Positions 8,762-20,580 of a stretch of 64,000 nt of DNA are shown here, piece after piece. Numbering within the stretch: position 1 is the stretch's first letter; every line of letters begins with the position of its first letter. The notes beneath the pieces are model-generated. The model saw only the letters and a list, made by a program, of their open reading frames with translations. It was not told where the DNA came from and did not search any database. The stretch is from assembly GCA_964423545.1 (NCBI GenBank), contig CAYRFV010000001.1, forward strand, positions 1 through 64,000, written 5' to 3'. Position numbers and translations under genes: made by a program. This DNA comes from JALOOE01 sp964423545. GTDB lineage: Bacteria > Chloroflexota > Anaerolineae > CG2-30-64-16.

Positions 8762-9943
8762 ATGAAGAAGCTATCCCTGTTATTGGCAGTGCTCGTGATT
8801 GCGGGCATGTTGATCACGTCGTGTGCGCCTGCGGCAACGCCAGCGCCCACTGCCGCCCCCGCCAAAGCAGAGCCCACCAAGGCGCCTGAACCCACGAAGG
8901 CGCCCGAGCCGACAAAGGCCCCTGCTCCGACCACGGCGCCTGCTGCAACCAAAGCGCCAGAGCCCACCAAGGCGGCGGAACCCACCAAAGCCGCCCCGGC
9001 GCCCACAAACACCCCGATTCCGGCGAAGTGCGAGCCTCTGCCGAACAAGGTCACGGTGAAGGCAGGCGACCTGGGCTCACCGGAGAAACCGATCGTGATC
9101 GGCTTCGTGCCTTCGGGTGAGTCCGGGCGCATCACGCGCGCCGGCAACGCGATCGCTGACTGCCTGACCAAGATGACTGGCCTCACCTTCAAGATCGAGG
9201 TCGGCACCTCCTTCGCTGCAACCATCGAAGCGATGGGCGCGAACAAAGCCCAGGTCGGCTTCCTCAACACCTTCTCCGAGCTGCTGGCCGAGCAGAAGTA
9301 TGGGATCGTGCCTGCACTGGCGGTGCTGCGGAAATACAACACCAATGAAATTGACCCCGACAAGGCCGAAGCGGGCAAACTGACGCCTTACTACAAGGGC
9401 CAGTTCATCGCCAACAAGGCATCGGGCATCAAGTCGTTGGCGGACCTGAAGGGCAAGACCTTCTGCTTCGTCGATCCGAACTCGACCTCTGGCTCCATCA
9501 TCCCGCGCATCATCTTGAAGGCGAATGGGATCGACCCGGACAAAGACTTCAAGGCGGTGCAGAACGCCGGCTCCCATGACAACGTCGGCATCGCCGTGTA
9601 TAAGGGGGACTGCGATGCAGGGGTCACCTACATCGACGTCATCACCGATGCGGCCGCGAACTTGAAGGGCAAGTACCCGGACATCCTCGACAAAGTGGCC
9701 TACATCGCTGTGACGGATCGGATCCCGAGCGACGGCGTCCAGTATGTCAAGGATCTTGATCCAAAGTACCAGGCAGTGATCACGGATGGCTTGTTGGCGA
9801 TGGCGGCTGACCCAGGCGGCAACCAGGTGTTGCGCCTGCTGTACACCATCGACGGTTTCCAGAAGATCGACGCCTCCTTCTACAAGCCCTTTGCGGAGGT
9901 GCTCAAGAAGGCGGGCGTGGATCCCGCCACGCTGGTGAAGTAA
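8762..9943 (+). CDS. phnD: Phosphonate/phosphite/phosphate ABC transporter substrate-binding lipoprotein (PhnD type)
   Basis: A 393-residue exported lipoprotein that captures the substrate for the ABC importer encoded next. The signal peptide ends in LITSC with the lipidated Cys at 21. It is followed by a flexible linker of about 55 residues built from EPTKAP-like repeats. The PhnD domain starts at about residue 112 with IGFVPSG and includes the GFLNTFSELLA and CFVDPNSTSG segments characteristic of the family. GGAGG at 8751 sets the start. No C-P lyase genes lie nearby, so the substrate could be phosphonate, phosphite or phosphate. A strong terminator follows directly. Confidence 0.9.
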   Translation: MKKLSLLLAVLVIAGMLITSCAPAATPAPTAAPAKAEPTKAPEPTKAPEPTKAPAPTTAPAATKAPEPTKAAEPTKAAPAPTNTPIPAKCEPLPNKVTVKAGDLGSPEKPIVIGFVPSGESGRITRAGNAIADCLTKMTGLTFKIEVGTSFAATIEAMGANKAQVGFLNTFSELLAEQKYGIVPALAVLRKYNTNEIDPDKAEAGKLTPYYKGQFIANKASGIKSLADLKGKTFCFVDPNSTSGSIIPRIILKANGIDPDKDFKAVQNAGSHDNVGIAVYKGDCDAGVTYIDVITDAAANLKGKYPDILDKVAYIAVTDRIPSDGVQYVKDLDPKYQAVITDGLLAMAADPGGNQVLRLLYTIDGFQKIDASFYKPFAEVLKKAGVDPATLVK

Positions 9944-9958
9944 GCGCCCTCACACATG

Positions 9959-9996
9959 AGACCTGGAAGATCACAACCCTTCCAGGTCTTGTTTTT
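9959..9996 (+). terminator. Hairpin with U-tract between the binding-protein and ATPase genes
   Basis: AGACCTGGAAG (9959-9969) and CTTCCAGGTCT (9979-9989) form a perfect 11-bp stem with a 9-base loop, then TGTTTTT. It lies in the 68-base gap of an otherwise continuous transport operon. I infer partial termination that leaves more binding protein than ATPase and permease. Confidence 0.8.
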
Positions 9997-10011
9997 CGCC
10001 ACGAGATCGTC

Positions 10012-10770
10012 ATGCTCAAAGTTGAACACCTGGTCAAAGTCTATCCCAACGGCACGCAGGCGCTCCGCGATGTCAGTTTCGAGGTCGCCGACGGCGAGTT
10101 CCTGGCGGTCATCGGCCTGAGCGGATCAGGCAAATCGACTTTGCTGCGCTGCATCAACCGCCTGATCGAGCCGACCGCCGGCAAGATCACCTGGAACGGG
10201 GTCGAGATCACTGCCGCACAAGGCGGCGAGCTGCTGAAAATCCGCCGGCAGATCGGCATGATCTTTCAGCAGTTCAACCTCGTCAAACGCTCCTCGGTGA
10301 TCACCAACGTCCTTTCCGGCCGCCTGGGGTATGTCAGCACCCTCCAGAGCCTGGTCGGCGCGTTCTCCGGGGATGACCGCGCTCGCGCACTGGCGAACCT
10401 GGAGCAGGTCGGACTGGGCGAGAAGGCCCATGTGCGAGCCGATTCGCTGTCGGGCGGGCAACAGCAGCGCGTGGGCATCGCGCGTGCGCTGATGCAGGAG
10501 CCCAAGCTGATCCTCGCCGACGAGCCGGTGGCATCGCTTGATCCGGTGCTGGCGCACTCGATCCTCAAGTACCTCGAACAGCTCAACAGAGAGCGCGGGA
10601 TCACCGTGCTTTGCAGCCTGCATTTCCTCGATCTGGTCCACCGATACGCCACGCGCGCCATTGCCTTGAAGGACGGCCAGGTGGTCTTCGAGGGCCTGCC
10701 GCAGCAGATCGATGACGCGCAATTCAAGGCGATCTACGGCCAGGAAGCGGAACGCGTCTCTATCGTATGA
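10012..10770 (+). CDS. phnC: Phosphonate-type ABC transporter ATPase
   Basis: A 252-residue cytoplasmic ATPase that powers the importer. The Walker A is GLSGSGKST near residue 35, the Q-loop IFQQFNLV, the signature LSGGQQQRVGIA, the Walker B LILADEPVASLDP and the switch His in CSLHFLDL. These closely follow the PhnC group. The ATG at 10012 gives the usual N-terminus for the family, with weak ribosome binding. Its stop overlaps the ATG of the permease gene as ATGA, indicating translational coupling. Confidence 0.93.
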   Translation: MLKVEHLVKVYPNGTQALRDVSFEVADGEFLAVIGLSGSGKSTLLRCINRLIEPTAGKITWNGVEITAAQGGELLKIRRQIGMIFQQFNLVKRSSVITNVLSGRLGYVSTLQSLVGAFSGDDRARALANLEQVGLGEKAHVRADSLSGGQQQRVGIARALMQEPKLILADEPVASLDPVLAHSILKYLEQLNRERGITVLCSLHFLDLVHRYATRAIALKDGQVVFEGLPQQIDDAQFKAIYGQEAERVSIV

Positions 10771-12848
10771 GCCCAAACACGACCCCCAGACAGCCGTCGG
10801 CCGCTTTGCCTCGCCGCGACCAGAAGGCGGCCGTCGCCGCCCTGCTGTCGCTGATCGTTCCCGGCCTGGGCCAGTTCCGCCTGAAGCATCGCTGGCGCGG
10901 CGTCCTGATCTTCACGGCGACGCTGCTCCTGGCTTTCATCATCAACTGGGCGCTCAGCAATTTCAAGATCGGCCAGGTGACAATAGGCGGGGCGACATCG
11001 ACCTGGCTGTGGTTCCTGCTGATGCTGTTCTGGGCCTGGAATGTGCTCGATGCCCGTCGCCTGGCACTCGGTCGACCGGCGAGATCCGTGGCGGGCGTCC
11101 TGGCGGCGGCCGTCATCCTCTACGTGATCGCATGGAACGTCACGGACGTCAAGCTCGATCGACTGGTGACGCGCTTCGATGACGCCAAGAAGGTCGCCGC
11201 GGATCTCGTCCATCCCGATATCCTGTGGCTGGAGATTCCGGGCCAGGAGGGACAGATCTGCGCGGTTGAGTGCCTGATGGATCGCGCGTGGACAAAGCTC
11301 ACCGGCGGCGAGGTGCAAGGCGCCCTCCGCATCAGCGACAATTTCCGCGACATCATCGGCCAGGTCAAACAGGGACCTCCGCCCGCCTGGCTGGTGCGGT
11401 TGAGGCTGGTCTCCCAGGAAGCCAACTTTCCCCGTTTCGTCGCCGGCAAGCTGATCGAGACGATTGCCATCGGCCTGCTGGCGACGGTGTTCTCCACCCT
11501 CCTGGCGATTCCGCTCAGTTTCTTGGCGGCTCACAACATCATGTCGCGAGCGCCAGGCGGCAACGCGATCTACTACGCCATGCGCACCTTCCTCAACGTG
11601 GTGCGCGCAGTGGACACGGTTATCTGGGGCCTGATCGTCATCGTGTGGGTGGGACTGGGAACCTTCGCCGGCGTCATCGCGCTCACCATCCACTCGGTGG
11701 CGGCGTTAGGCAAGCTCTATTCGGAGGAAATCGAACACATCGATCCTGGCCCGGTGGAGGCGGTCACGGCCACCGGCGCGAATCTGCTGCAAGTGATCCG
11801 GTACGCAGTCGTGCCGCAGATCATCCCGCCCTTTCTCGCCTACACGCTGCTGCGCTGGGACATCAACATGCGCGCTGCGACGATCGTCGGCTTCGTGGCA
11901 GGCGGCGGCATCGGCTTCTTTGTCATCGAAACGATCCGCATGGGGGGCTATCGCGAGTATGCGGCTGCGTTGTGGTCGGTGGCGATCGTGATTATTGTGG
12001 TGGACTATCTGAGCGCGCGGTGGCGGGCGAGCATCCTGGAGGACAAGCCGCGGCCCACGCAGGAGGCGCGACGCTGGCGTGCGTTCCGCACCGCGGTCTA
12101 TGTAGTGCTCGGGCTGGCGCTGTTCATCTATTCCTGGAACGTCACCCGAATCAACCTGAAAGACCTGTTCCAGCCGGCCCCCACGTTCATCCGTCTGGTG
12201 CGCGATTTCATCACGATCGATCTGCAACCCGCCACGCTGGAGACCGTGATCAAGCAGATGCTGATCACGATCTTCCAGGCATTGCTGGCGACCACCCTGG
12301 GTGGGGTGTTTGCCGTACCCGCCAGCTTCCTGGCCGCCAAGAATCTGACGGGGCGCAGCCGGTTGTCGGCGTGGATCTACTACGCCATGCGCAGTCTGTT
12401 CAACGTGCTGCGTTCCATCGAGGCGTTGCTCTACGTGGCGATCTTCGTCTTCTGGGTGGGCATCGGCCCGTTCGCCGGCATGCTGGCGCTCGCAGTCACC
12501 TCCTTTGCGCTGCTCGGCAAGCTCTTCTCCGAAGCGATCGAGAACATCGAGCTGGGCCCCATGGAGGCAATCACTGCGGTGGGGGCCAATCGCCTGCAGG
12601 TGATTGCGTTCGCCGTACTGCCGCAGATCGTCCCGCCATTCGTGTCCTATCTGATCTACCAATGGGACATCAACATCCGCATGGCGACGATCATCGGGTT
12701 CGCTGGCGGCGGCGGCATTGGCCTGGTGCTCTCCAGCTTCTTCGGCATGCTCCAGTATCACAAGGCGGGCACGGTGGTGCTGTTCATCGTGGTCGTCGTC
12801 GCGCTGATGGACTTTGCCAGCGCGAAACTGCGCGAGAAACTGGTGTAG
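10767..12848 (+). CDS. phnE: Fused double permease of the phosphonate-type ABC transporter (PhnE-PhnE)
   Basis: A 693-residue membrane protein with two complete PhnE-like permease units in one chain. An N-terminal helical segment (ALLSLIVPGLGQFRL) precedes unit 1 (about residues 230-430) and unit 2 (about 490-690). Each unit carries an EAA-type loop: GKLYSEEIEHIDPGPVEA in the first and GKLFSEAIENIELGPMEA in the second. Each ends with a conserved stretch that includes WDIN, then a Gly-rich turn. PhnE is normally a half-length protein working as a dimer, or two separate genes. The gene is coupled to phnC by ATGA. Confidence 0.9.
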   Translation: MSPNTTPRQPSAALPRRDQKAAVAALLSLIVPGLGQFRLKHRWRGVLIFTATLLLAFIINWALSNFKIGQVTIGGATSTWLWFLLMLFWAWNVLDARRLALGRPARSVAGVLAAAVILYVIAWNVTDVKLDRLVTRFDDAKKVAADLVHPDILWLEIPGQEGQICAVECLMDRAWTKLTGGEVQGALRISDNFRDIIGQVKQGPPPAWLVRLRLVSQEANFPRFVAGKLIETIAIGLLATVFSTLLAIPLSFLAAHNIMSRAPGGNAIYYAMRTFLNVVRAVDTVIWGLIVIVWVGLGTFAGVIALTIHSVAALGKLYSEEIEHIDPGPVEAVTATGANLLQVIRYAVVPQIIPPFLAYTLLRWDINMRAATIVGFVAGGGIGFFVIETIRMGGYREYAAALWSVAIVIIVVDYLSARWRASILEDKPRPTQEARRWRAFRTAVYVVLGLALFIYSWNVTRINLKDLFQPAPTFIRLVRDFITIDLQPATLETVIKQMLITIFQALLATTLGGVFAVPASFLAAKNLTGRSRLSAWIYYAMRSLFNVLRSIEALLYVAIFVFWVGIGPFAGMLALAVTSFALLGKLFSEAIENIELGPMEAITAVGANRLQVIAFAVLPQIVPPFVSYLIYQWDINIRMATIIGFAGGGGIGLVLSSFFGMLQYHKAGTVVLFIVVVVALMDFASAKLREKLV

Positions 12849-12862
12849 ACGGGGCCGGGTAG

Positions 12863-14502
<1,640 letters not shown>

Positions 14503-14503
<1 letters not shown>

Positions 14504-15249
14504 TGCTCTCCGCGCCTCCGTGGCTGTCTCGCCTCCGTACGGCCATGAGCCGGCCGCTGCCGGGACTGCCGGTGCAACTGCGCATGTCACCGCAACCGCG
14601 GCCTGGCAGCGACCGCATCCTCGATCCGAACCTGGAGTGCCGACGAGCGGGCGTGCTTGTGCTGATCTATCCGCACCGCGATGAGCCGTGGCTGGTGCTC
14701 ACCCGCCGCACCGATGCAGTGGACACCCATCGCGGACAGATTTCGTTTCCCGGCGGCAGTCTCGATCCGGGCGAGGATGCGATCGCCGCGGCGCTACGCG
14801 AGGGGTGGGAAGAGCTCGCGATCGACCCGGCGCCGTTGGAGGTGATCGGCGCGCTGTCGCCGCTCTACATTCCGCCGAGCGGTTTCTGCATCTATCCAAC
14901 CGTGACAGCTGCGGCGGTGCGGCCCCACTTCGTGCCGAACCTGCACGAGGTCGCTGAGATCATCGAGACGCCGCTGGCGCACCTGTTGGCGCCGGAGACG
15001 CGACAAGAGGAAGTGTGGGAGATTCGCGGTGCGCCTGTGCGCGTGCCGTTCTATGCGGTGGGTCATCACAAGGTTTGGGGCGCCACGGCAATGGTGTTGT
15101 GCGAGTTGCTGGCGCTGCTGGAGACAACGGAGGCGGAGCGCAGCACGAACGCTGACAGAGCGGCGCACGGGAGCGCGGCGCACGGGAGCGCGGCGCACGG
15201 GGGCGCGGCGGCGCGCGCGATCGCGGCGGCGCATGACCCGAGGGTGTGA
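14503..15249 (+). CDS. NUDIX hydrolase, CoA pyrophosphatase type
   Basis: A 248-residue NUDIX enzyme likely to split coenzyme A or related diphosphates. HRGQISFPGG is the CoA-hydrolase (NudL/UPF0035) signature directly before the NUDIX box, which reads GSLDPGE, seven residues, then REGWEE. It is followed by IPPSGFCIYP, another family element. The GTG start at 14503 overlaps the final base of the preceding stop, so the two genes are coupled. The last 30 residues are a low-complexity Ala/His/Gly tail encoded by three 15-base repeats (about 15168-15212), unlike the rest of the protein. Confidence 0.85.
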
Positions 15250-15271
15250 GACGGATTCAGGAGCTACGGGC

Positions 15272-16240
15272 ATGAAAGCAGTCACTTATTCGGAATACGG
15301 CGGGCCGGAGGTGCTGAGATTCGAGGAGCGCCCGACGCCGGCCCCTGGCGCCGGCCAGGCGCTGGTCAGGGTGGTCGCAGCGGGCGTGAACTTCATCGAT
15401 ATCTATCAGCGCGAGGGGTGGTACAAAGTCAACCTGCCCGCGATTCCGGGCGGCGAGGGCGCAGGTGTCGTTGAGGCGGTCGGGCCGGGCGTGACGGAGG
15501 CGAAGCCGGGCGATCGCGTGACATGGCTGGGCGGCCTTGGCTGCTATGCCACCCACTGTCTAGTGCCAGGCGATCGGTTGGCGCCGCTCGCTGCCGCACT
15601 GAGCTTCGAGCAAGGCGCGGCTGCCATCCTCCAGGGCATGACGGCGCACGTCCTGGCGACTCGCACCTACCCGCTCAAGCCGGGGGATTGGGCGCTGGTG
15701 CACGCGGCGGCCGGCGGCGTCGGCCTGCTGCTGACGCAGTTCGCCAAGATGCAGGGCGCGCATGTGATCGGCACGGTTTCGACTGAAGAGAAGGCGAAGC
15801 TGGCGCGCGAGGCGGGGGCCGACGAGATCGTCATCTACACGCAGCACGATTTTCTGACGGTGGTCAAGCGCGTCACCGGCGGCAAAGGCGTTCAGGTGGC
15901 CTATGACTCGGTGGGCAAGGACACGTTCGACAGAAGCCTGGACAGCCTGGCGCCGCTGGGGTGCATGGTGTCATACGGCCAATCGAGCGGTTTCCCGCCC
16001 CTGTTCGACATCCAACGCCTGGCAGGCCTGCGTTCGCTCTTCCTGACTCGGCCGTCCCTCTTCGCCTACATCCAGAACCGCGAGGATTATCTGCGGCACG
16101 CCGGCGCCGTGCTCGGCATGGTAGCCTCGGGCCAGCTCAAGGTGCGCGTCGGCGCGACCTATCCGCTGGCGCAGGCGGCCCAGGCGCACATCGCGCTTGC
16201 CGGCCGGCAGACGACCGGCAAGGTGCTGTTGATTCCGTAG
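15272..16240 (+). CDS. NADPH:quinone oxidoreductase (zeta-crystallin-like MDR family)
   Basis: A 322-residue cytoplasmic medium-chain reductase without structural zinc. The N-terminal catalytic fold includes GVNFIDIYQREG and PGGEGAGVVEAVG. The Rossmann part has HAAAGGVGLLLTQ (cofactor GxGxxG type) and ADEIVIY, then DSVGKDTFDRSLDSL. These follow the QorA group, which reduces quinones using NADPH. The start at 15272 has AGGAG about 10 bases upstream and gives the expected N-terminus. It lies 22 bases after the NUDIX gene and is probably cotranscribed. Confidence 0.9.
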   Translation: MKAVTYSEYGGPEVLRFEERPTPAPGAGQALVRVVAAGVNFIDIYQREGWYKVNLPAIPGGEGAGVVEAVGPGVTEAKPGDRVTWLGGLGCYATHCLVPGDRLAPLAAALSFEQGAAAILQGMTAHVLATRTYPLKPGDWALVHAAAGGVGLLLTQFAKMQGAHVIGTVSTEEKAKLAREAGADEIVIYTQHDFLTVVKRVTGGKGVQVAYDSVGKDTFDRSLDSLAPLGCMVSYGQSSGFPPLFDIQRLAGLRSLFLTRPSLFAYIQNREDYLRHAGAVLGMVASGQLKVRVGATYPLAQAAQAHIALAGRQTTGKVLLIP

Positions 16241-16322
16241 GTGGGCCGTGCAGATACGCCGAGCGCAAATGGGCAGGTGAACAGCGTGCCTCTTACAACG
16301 TGAGTTCTTGGAAGATCGTCAC

Positions 16323-16632
16323 ATGGAACCATACAAGCCAGTCATGCGCTTTGGAGACGATGTAGCGGAGAACTATGACGAGCTCGCCCGGCGTGAGGAT
16401 GAGGTGGAGACGGTCGCTTTCATGGCGCAGTTGGCACGAGGTGGCCCAGCGCTCGAGCTTGCGATCGGCACAGGAAGGATTGCGTTGCCCTTAGCGGCGC
16501 TATGCATGGCCTTCTGAACGCGATCTGATGGCGCGCATCGCGGGCTTGCGTCTCAGGGAGCGTTGGGCCAGTTGGAGCCGAGAACCGCTCACATCCGCCA
16601 GTAGGAATTGCATATCCGTCTGTGGCGGTTGA
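16323..16632 (+). pseudogene. SAM-dependent methyltransferase remnant with large internal deletion
   Basis: The first part (16323-16517, 64 codons) reads as the N-terminus of a class I methyltransferase, with FGDDVAENYDELA and the SAM-binding motif ALELAIGTGRIALPLA, then stops. A second part in another frame (16516-16632) gives ERDLMARIAGLRLRERWASW, like the C-terminal end of the same family. Roughly 150 or more central residues are absent. I read this as one gene that lost its core. The second fragment's stop lies at the first copy of the direct repeat at 16632. Confidence 0.65.
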
Positions 16633-16722
16633 GTAGAACCCCCTCGTCCGCAGCTCATTCGTCCAGGTAGGCACGAGTGTGGGCGATGGGGTAGTAGAAC
16701 CCCCTCGTCCGCAGCTCATTCG
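16632..16722. repeat. Pair of 30-bp direct repeats
   Basis: An identical 30-base sequence beginning AGTAGAACCCCCTCG occurs at 16632-16661 and 16693-16722, separated by 31 bases. The unit has no internal palindrome. There are only two copies and no cas genes, so I do not call it CRISPR. It lies between a gene remnant and the end of a - strand operon. Confidence 0.8.
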
Positions 16723-16784
16723 CATGGCTCCCCACCAAGGCATTGGCCCGGCAGCCGGTGAACGTCGGCGTTCGCGAATCTCAC

Positions 16785-16816
16785 GAGGCCCGACCGATGG
16801 ATACCGATCGGGCCTC
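16785..16816. terminator. Hairpin between converging genes
   Basis: GAGGCCCGA (16785-16793) and TCGGGCCTC (16808-16816) pair perfectly, with further partial pairing inside. It lies 31 bases beyond the stop of the - strand operon, where a terminator would be expected, but no U-tract follows on that strand. The rest of 16518-16847 holds the methyltransferase tail and the direct repeats. Confidence 0.45.
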
Positions 16817-16847
16817 ACAGGGCAGACTGGCGGTGTTTTCTTCCGAC

Positions 16848-18419
<1,572 letters not shown>

Positions 18420-18449
18420 GGCTGGCCTCGGATGCGAAACTGGCAACTC

Positions 18450-18543
18450 GATACTGGAAGCTGAAATCGGAAACCCCGAATGCTGGAGCCAACGGGCACG
18501 CCCGCCGGCTGCGGTCCCCGATCGGCCTTCAGCTTCCAGTATC
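18450..18543 (-). other. Long inverted repeat between binding-protein and ATPase genes
   Basis: GATACTGGAAGCTGAA (18450-18465) and its exact 16-base reverse complement (18528-18543) enclose 62 bases with further pairing (ATCGG with CCGAT). No U-tract follows. It occupies the intercistronic gap directly after the binding-protein stop, the same place as the hairpins at 9959 and 53530. Confidence 0.75.
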
Positions 18544-18552
18544 CAACTCGCG

Positions 18553-19554
18553 CTACGGATTGACCTTGATCGTCCCCTTCTTGATGCCGTCGATTGCGGC
18601 ATCGGCAGCCTTCTTGACGTTGTCGGGCAGCTTATACTCCGGGTTGGCAGCCACCTTGAGGCCGTCGTTGTTCAAGTGCAGCACATACGACTGCCCGCCC
18701 GGCTTGCCGGCCTTGCGGTCGTTGATCGCCTGCTTCAGCAGCGGCGCCCAGTCGTATGCGACGCTCGACACCACGTTCTTGGGCGCCAGCGATGCCTGAT
18801 CGGCCTGCAAGCCAAACCAGAGTACGCTCCCCTTTTCCTTGGCGGCGTTGATCGACCCGACCGAAGATTGCGATGAGCCGGTCAGCACATCCGCGCCCGC
18901 GGCGATATGAGTCTTCGCCGCTTCCGACATCAATGCCACATCCGAGAAGGAGCCGGTCCATGTCTTGTTGACCTTGACCGACGGGTCGGTCGCGGCCACG
19001 CCCTGCAGGAAGCCGTTGACGTAGGCCTTGGCATCGCCCACTTCCACCGGGCCGGTGATGCCGATCAGCTTGTTCTTGGAGAGCAGCGCCGCCATGACAC
19101 CCTGGACGTATCCCCCTTCCTCCGCCGCCGGTGTGTACGCATAGACATTCGGCAAATCGAAGGTCTTGGTGTCGGTGCCCCACATGAACGTCACCTTGGG
19201 GAAGTCCTTGGCGACCTCGGCCGCCGGCGCGATGAACTGCGAACCATGGGCGATCACGATATCGAAGCCCTGGGTGGCATAGTCGCGCAAGGCCGCCGCG
19301 GCGTCGGGCACCTTGGTCATGTTCTCTGTGTACTTGATCTCCATGGCCGAGGGGCCGCCCAGATCCTTCTGTACGGTCTGAAGCGCCTGCCACATCGACT
19401 GGCTGAACGCTTGATCCGTGATTGCGCTAGGCATCACCACGGCGACGCGAAGCGGCTTGCCGGAGGCGCCGCCCGTCGATCCGGGCGGTGCAGCACATCC
19501 CGCGGTCAAGACCGCGAGCGCCAACAGAACTGCCAACAGATACCTGACCTTCAT
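18553..19554 (-). CDS. BMP-family substrate-binding lipoprotein
   Basis: A 333-residue exported lipoprotein of the basic membrane protein (BMP/PnrA) family, which mostly binds nucleosides or similar small heterocycles. The lipobox is LTAGC with Cys20. The body has LRVAVVMPSAITDQAFSQSM, GFDIVIAHGSQF, FMWGTDT, EEGGYVQGVMAALL and GADVLTGSSQSS, all typical. GGGAGG precedes the ATG at 19554. The genes around it encode the permeases and ATPase of the same importer. Coupling to a molybdenum hydroxylase and decarboxylases suggests an aromatic or N-heterocyclic ligand, which is inference. Confidence 0.9.
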   Translation of the reverse strand: MKVRYLLAVLLALAVLTAGCAAPPGSTGGASGKPLRVAVVMPSAITDQAFSQSMWQALQTVQKDLGGPSAMEIKYTENMTKVPDAAAALRDYATQGFDIVIAHGSQFIAPAAEVAKDFPKVTFMWGTDTKTFDLPNVYAYTPAAEEGGYVQGVMAALLSKNKLIGITGPVEVGDAKAYVNGFLQGVAATDPSVKVNKTWTGSFSDVALMSEAAKTHIAAGADVLTGSSQSSVGSINAAKEKGSVLWFGLQADQASLAPKNVVSSVAYDWAPLLKQAINDRKAGKPGGQSYVLHLNNDGLKVAANPEYKLPDNVKKAADAAIDGIKKGTIKVNP

Positions 19555-19643
19555 GTCTTTCCTCCCGAGTGAGATTGCCCGAATGCGAGTCTCTGATTCG
19601 CTGACTGCCACGTGCCCGTTGCCGGTTGTCACCCTCAGCGCTC

Positions 19644-20576
19644 TCAGCTTTCCCCCCGTTCGAACGGCTTGTTCAGCGCCGCAGGCGGGCGCACGCGACC
19701 GGCCGAAACAGCCAGGACGATGATCGTTAAGAGGTACGGCAGCATTACCGCCACATCGGAGGGGATCCTGACCCCTAGCACCTGCATCCACAATTGCAGT
19801 GCGTTCACCGTGCTGAACAACAGAGCGCCGGCCAGGATGCCCAGCGGGCGCCAACCGCCGAAGTAGACCAGCGCCACGGCGATGAAGCCCATGCCCGCGG
19901 TCAGGTTCTCCTGGAAAAGGTTAACGGTGGCGAGCGACAGCGACGCGCCTGCGATGCCAGCCAGGATCGAGCCCGCGCACACGCTCATGTAGCGCACGCG
20001 ATCCACGCTGACGCCAAGCGAATCGGCTGCCGCCGGATTCTGCCCGACCGCCTTGATCCGCAGCCCCCACGTTGTCTTGTCGAGAATCCACCAGGCTAAG
20101 GGCACCAACAGAAATGCGCCATAGACCGGCACGCTCTGCTGGAAGAATACCGGGCCGAGGATCGGCAGGTCGCCAAGGAGCGGAATCTTGACCGGCTGGA
20201 AGCCCACGATGGTCTTGACGGTTCCCATCGTCATCTTGAAGAGGAGTGATGAAAGGCCCAGGCCGAACATATACAGACCGATCCCGCTGATGCCCTGCTC
20301 CGCTCGCAACGTCACGCTGATCACCGACATCAACAGCCCCATCAGCAGCCCGACGACCGCCGCAGCCAGCATCCCCAGCCACAGGCTGCCGGTAAAGAGC
20401 GCCACCAGCAAAGCGATGTAGGCGCCCACGAGCATGATCCCATCGACGCCGAGGTTCACAACGCCTGAAAGCTGGCCGAACGACTCGCCGATCGAAGCGT
20501 ACAGGTATGGCGTCGCCAACCGAATGGCCGAGGTCAGGATGCCGATGAGCGCAGCCAGCGAGAGGATGCTGTCCAT
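19644..20576 (-). CDS. BMP-type ABC importer permease (COG1079-like)
   Basis: A 310-residue polytopic inner-membrane protein forming one half of the channel. LSGVVNLGVDGIMLVGAY, the family signature near residue 40, and AVGQNPAAADSLGVSV in the cytoplasmic loop match the second permease of BMP-type importers. It starts 4 bases after the stop of the first permease. An 89-base gap with no recognised feature separates it from the binding-protein gene. Confidence 0.9.
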   Translation of the reverse strand: MDSILSLAALIGILTSAIRLATPYLYASIGESFGQLSGVVNLGVDGIMLVGAYIALLVALFTGSLWLGMLAAAVVGLLMGLLMSVISVTLRAEQGISGIGLYMFGLGLSSLLFKMTMGTVKTIVGFQPVKIPLLGDLPILGPVFFQQSVPVYGAFLLVPLAWWILDKTTWGLRIKAVGQNPAAADSLGVSVDRVRYMSVCAGSILAGIAGASLSLATVNLFQENLTAGMGFIAVALVYFGGWRPLGILAGALLFSTVNALQLWMQVLGVRIPSDVAVMLPYLLTIIVLAVSAGRVRPPAALNKPFERGES

Positions 20577-20580
20577 GGGC

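Noticed and set aside
8830..9020. Tandem repeat element in DNA
   Set aside because: It is the coding sequence of the lipoprotein's Thr/Pro/Lys linker; repetition reflects protein composition.
16632..16722. Minimal CRISPR array (30-bp repeat, 31-bp spacer)
   Set aside because: Only two copies, no cas genes in the window, no repeat palindrome and no leader; kept as a simple direct repeat.
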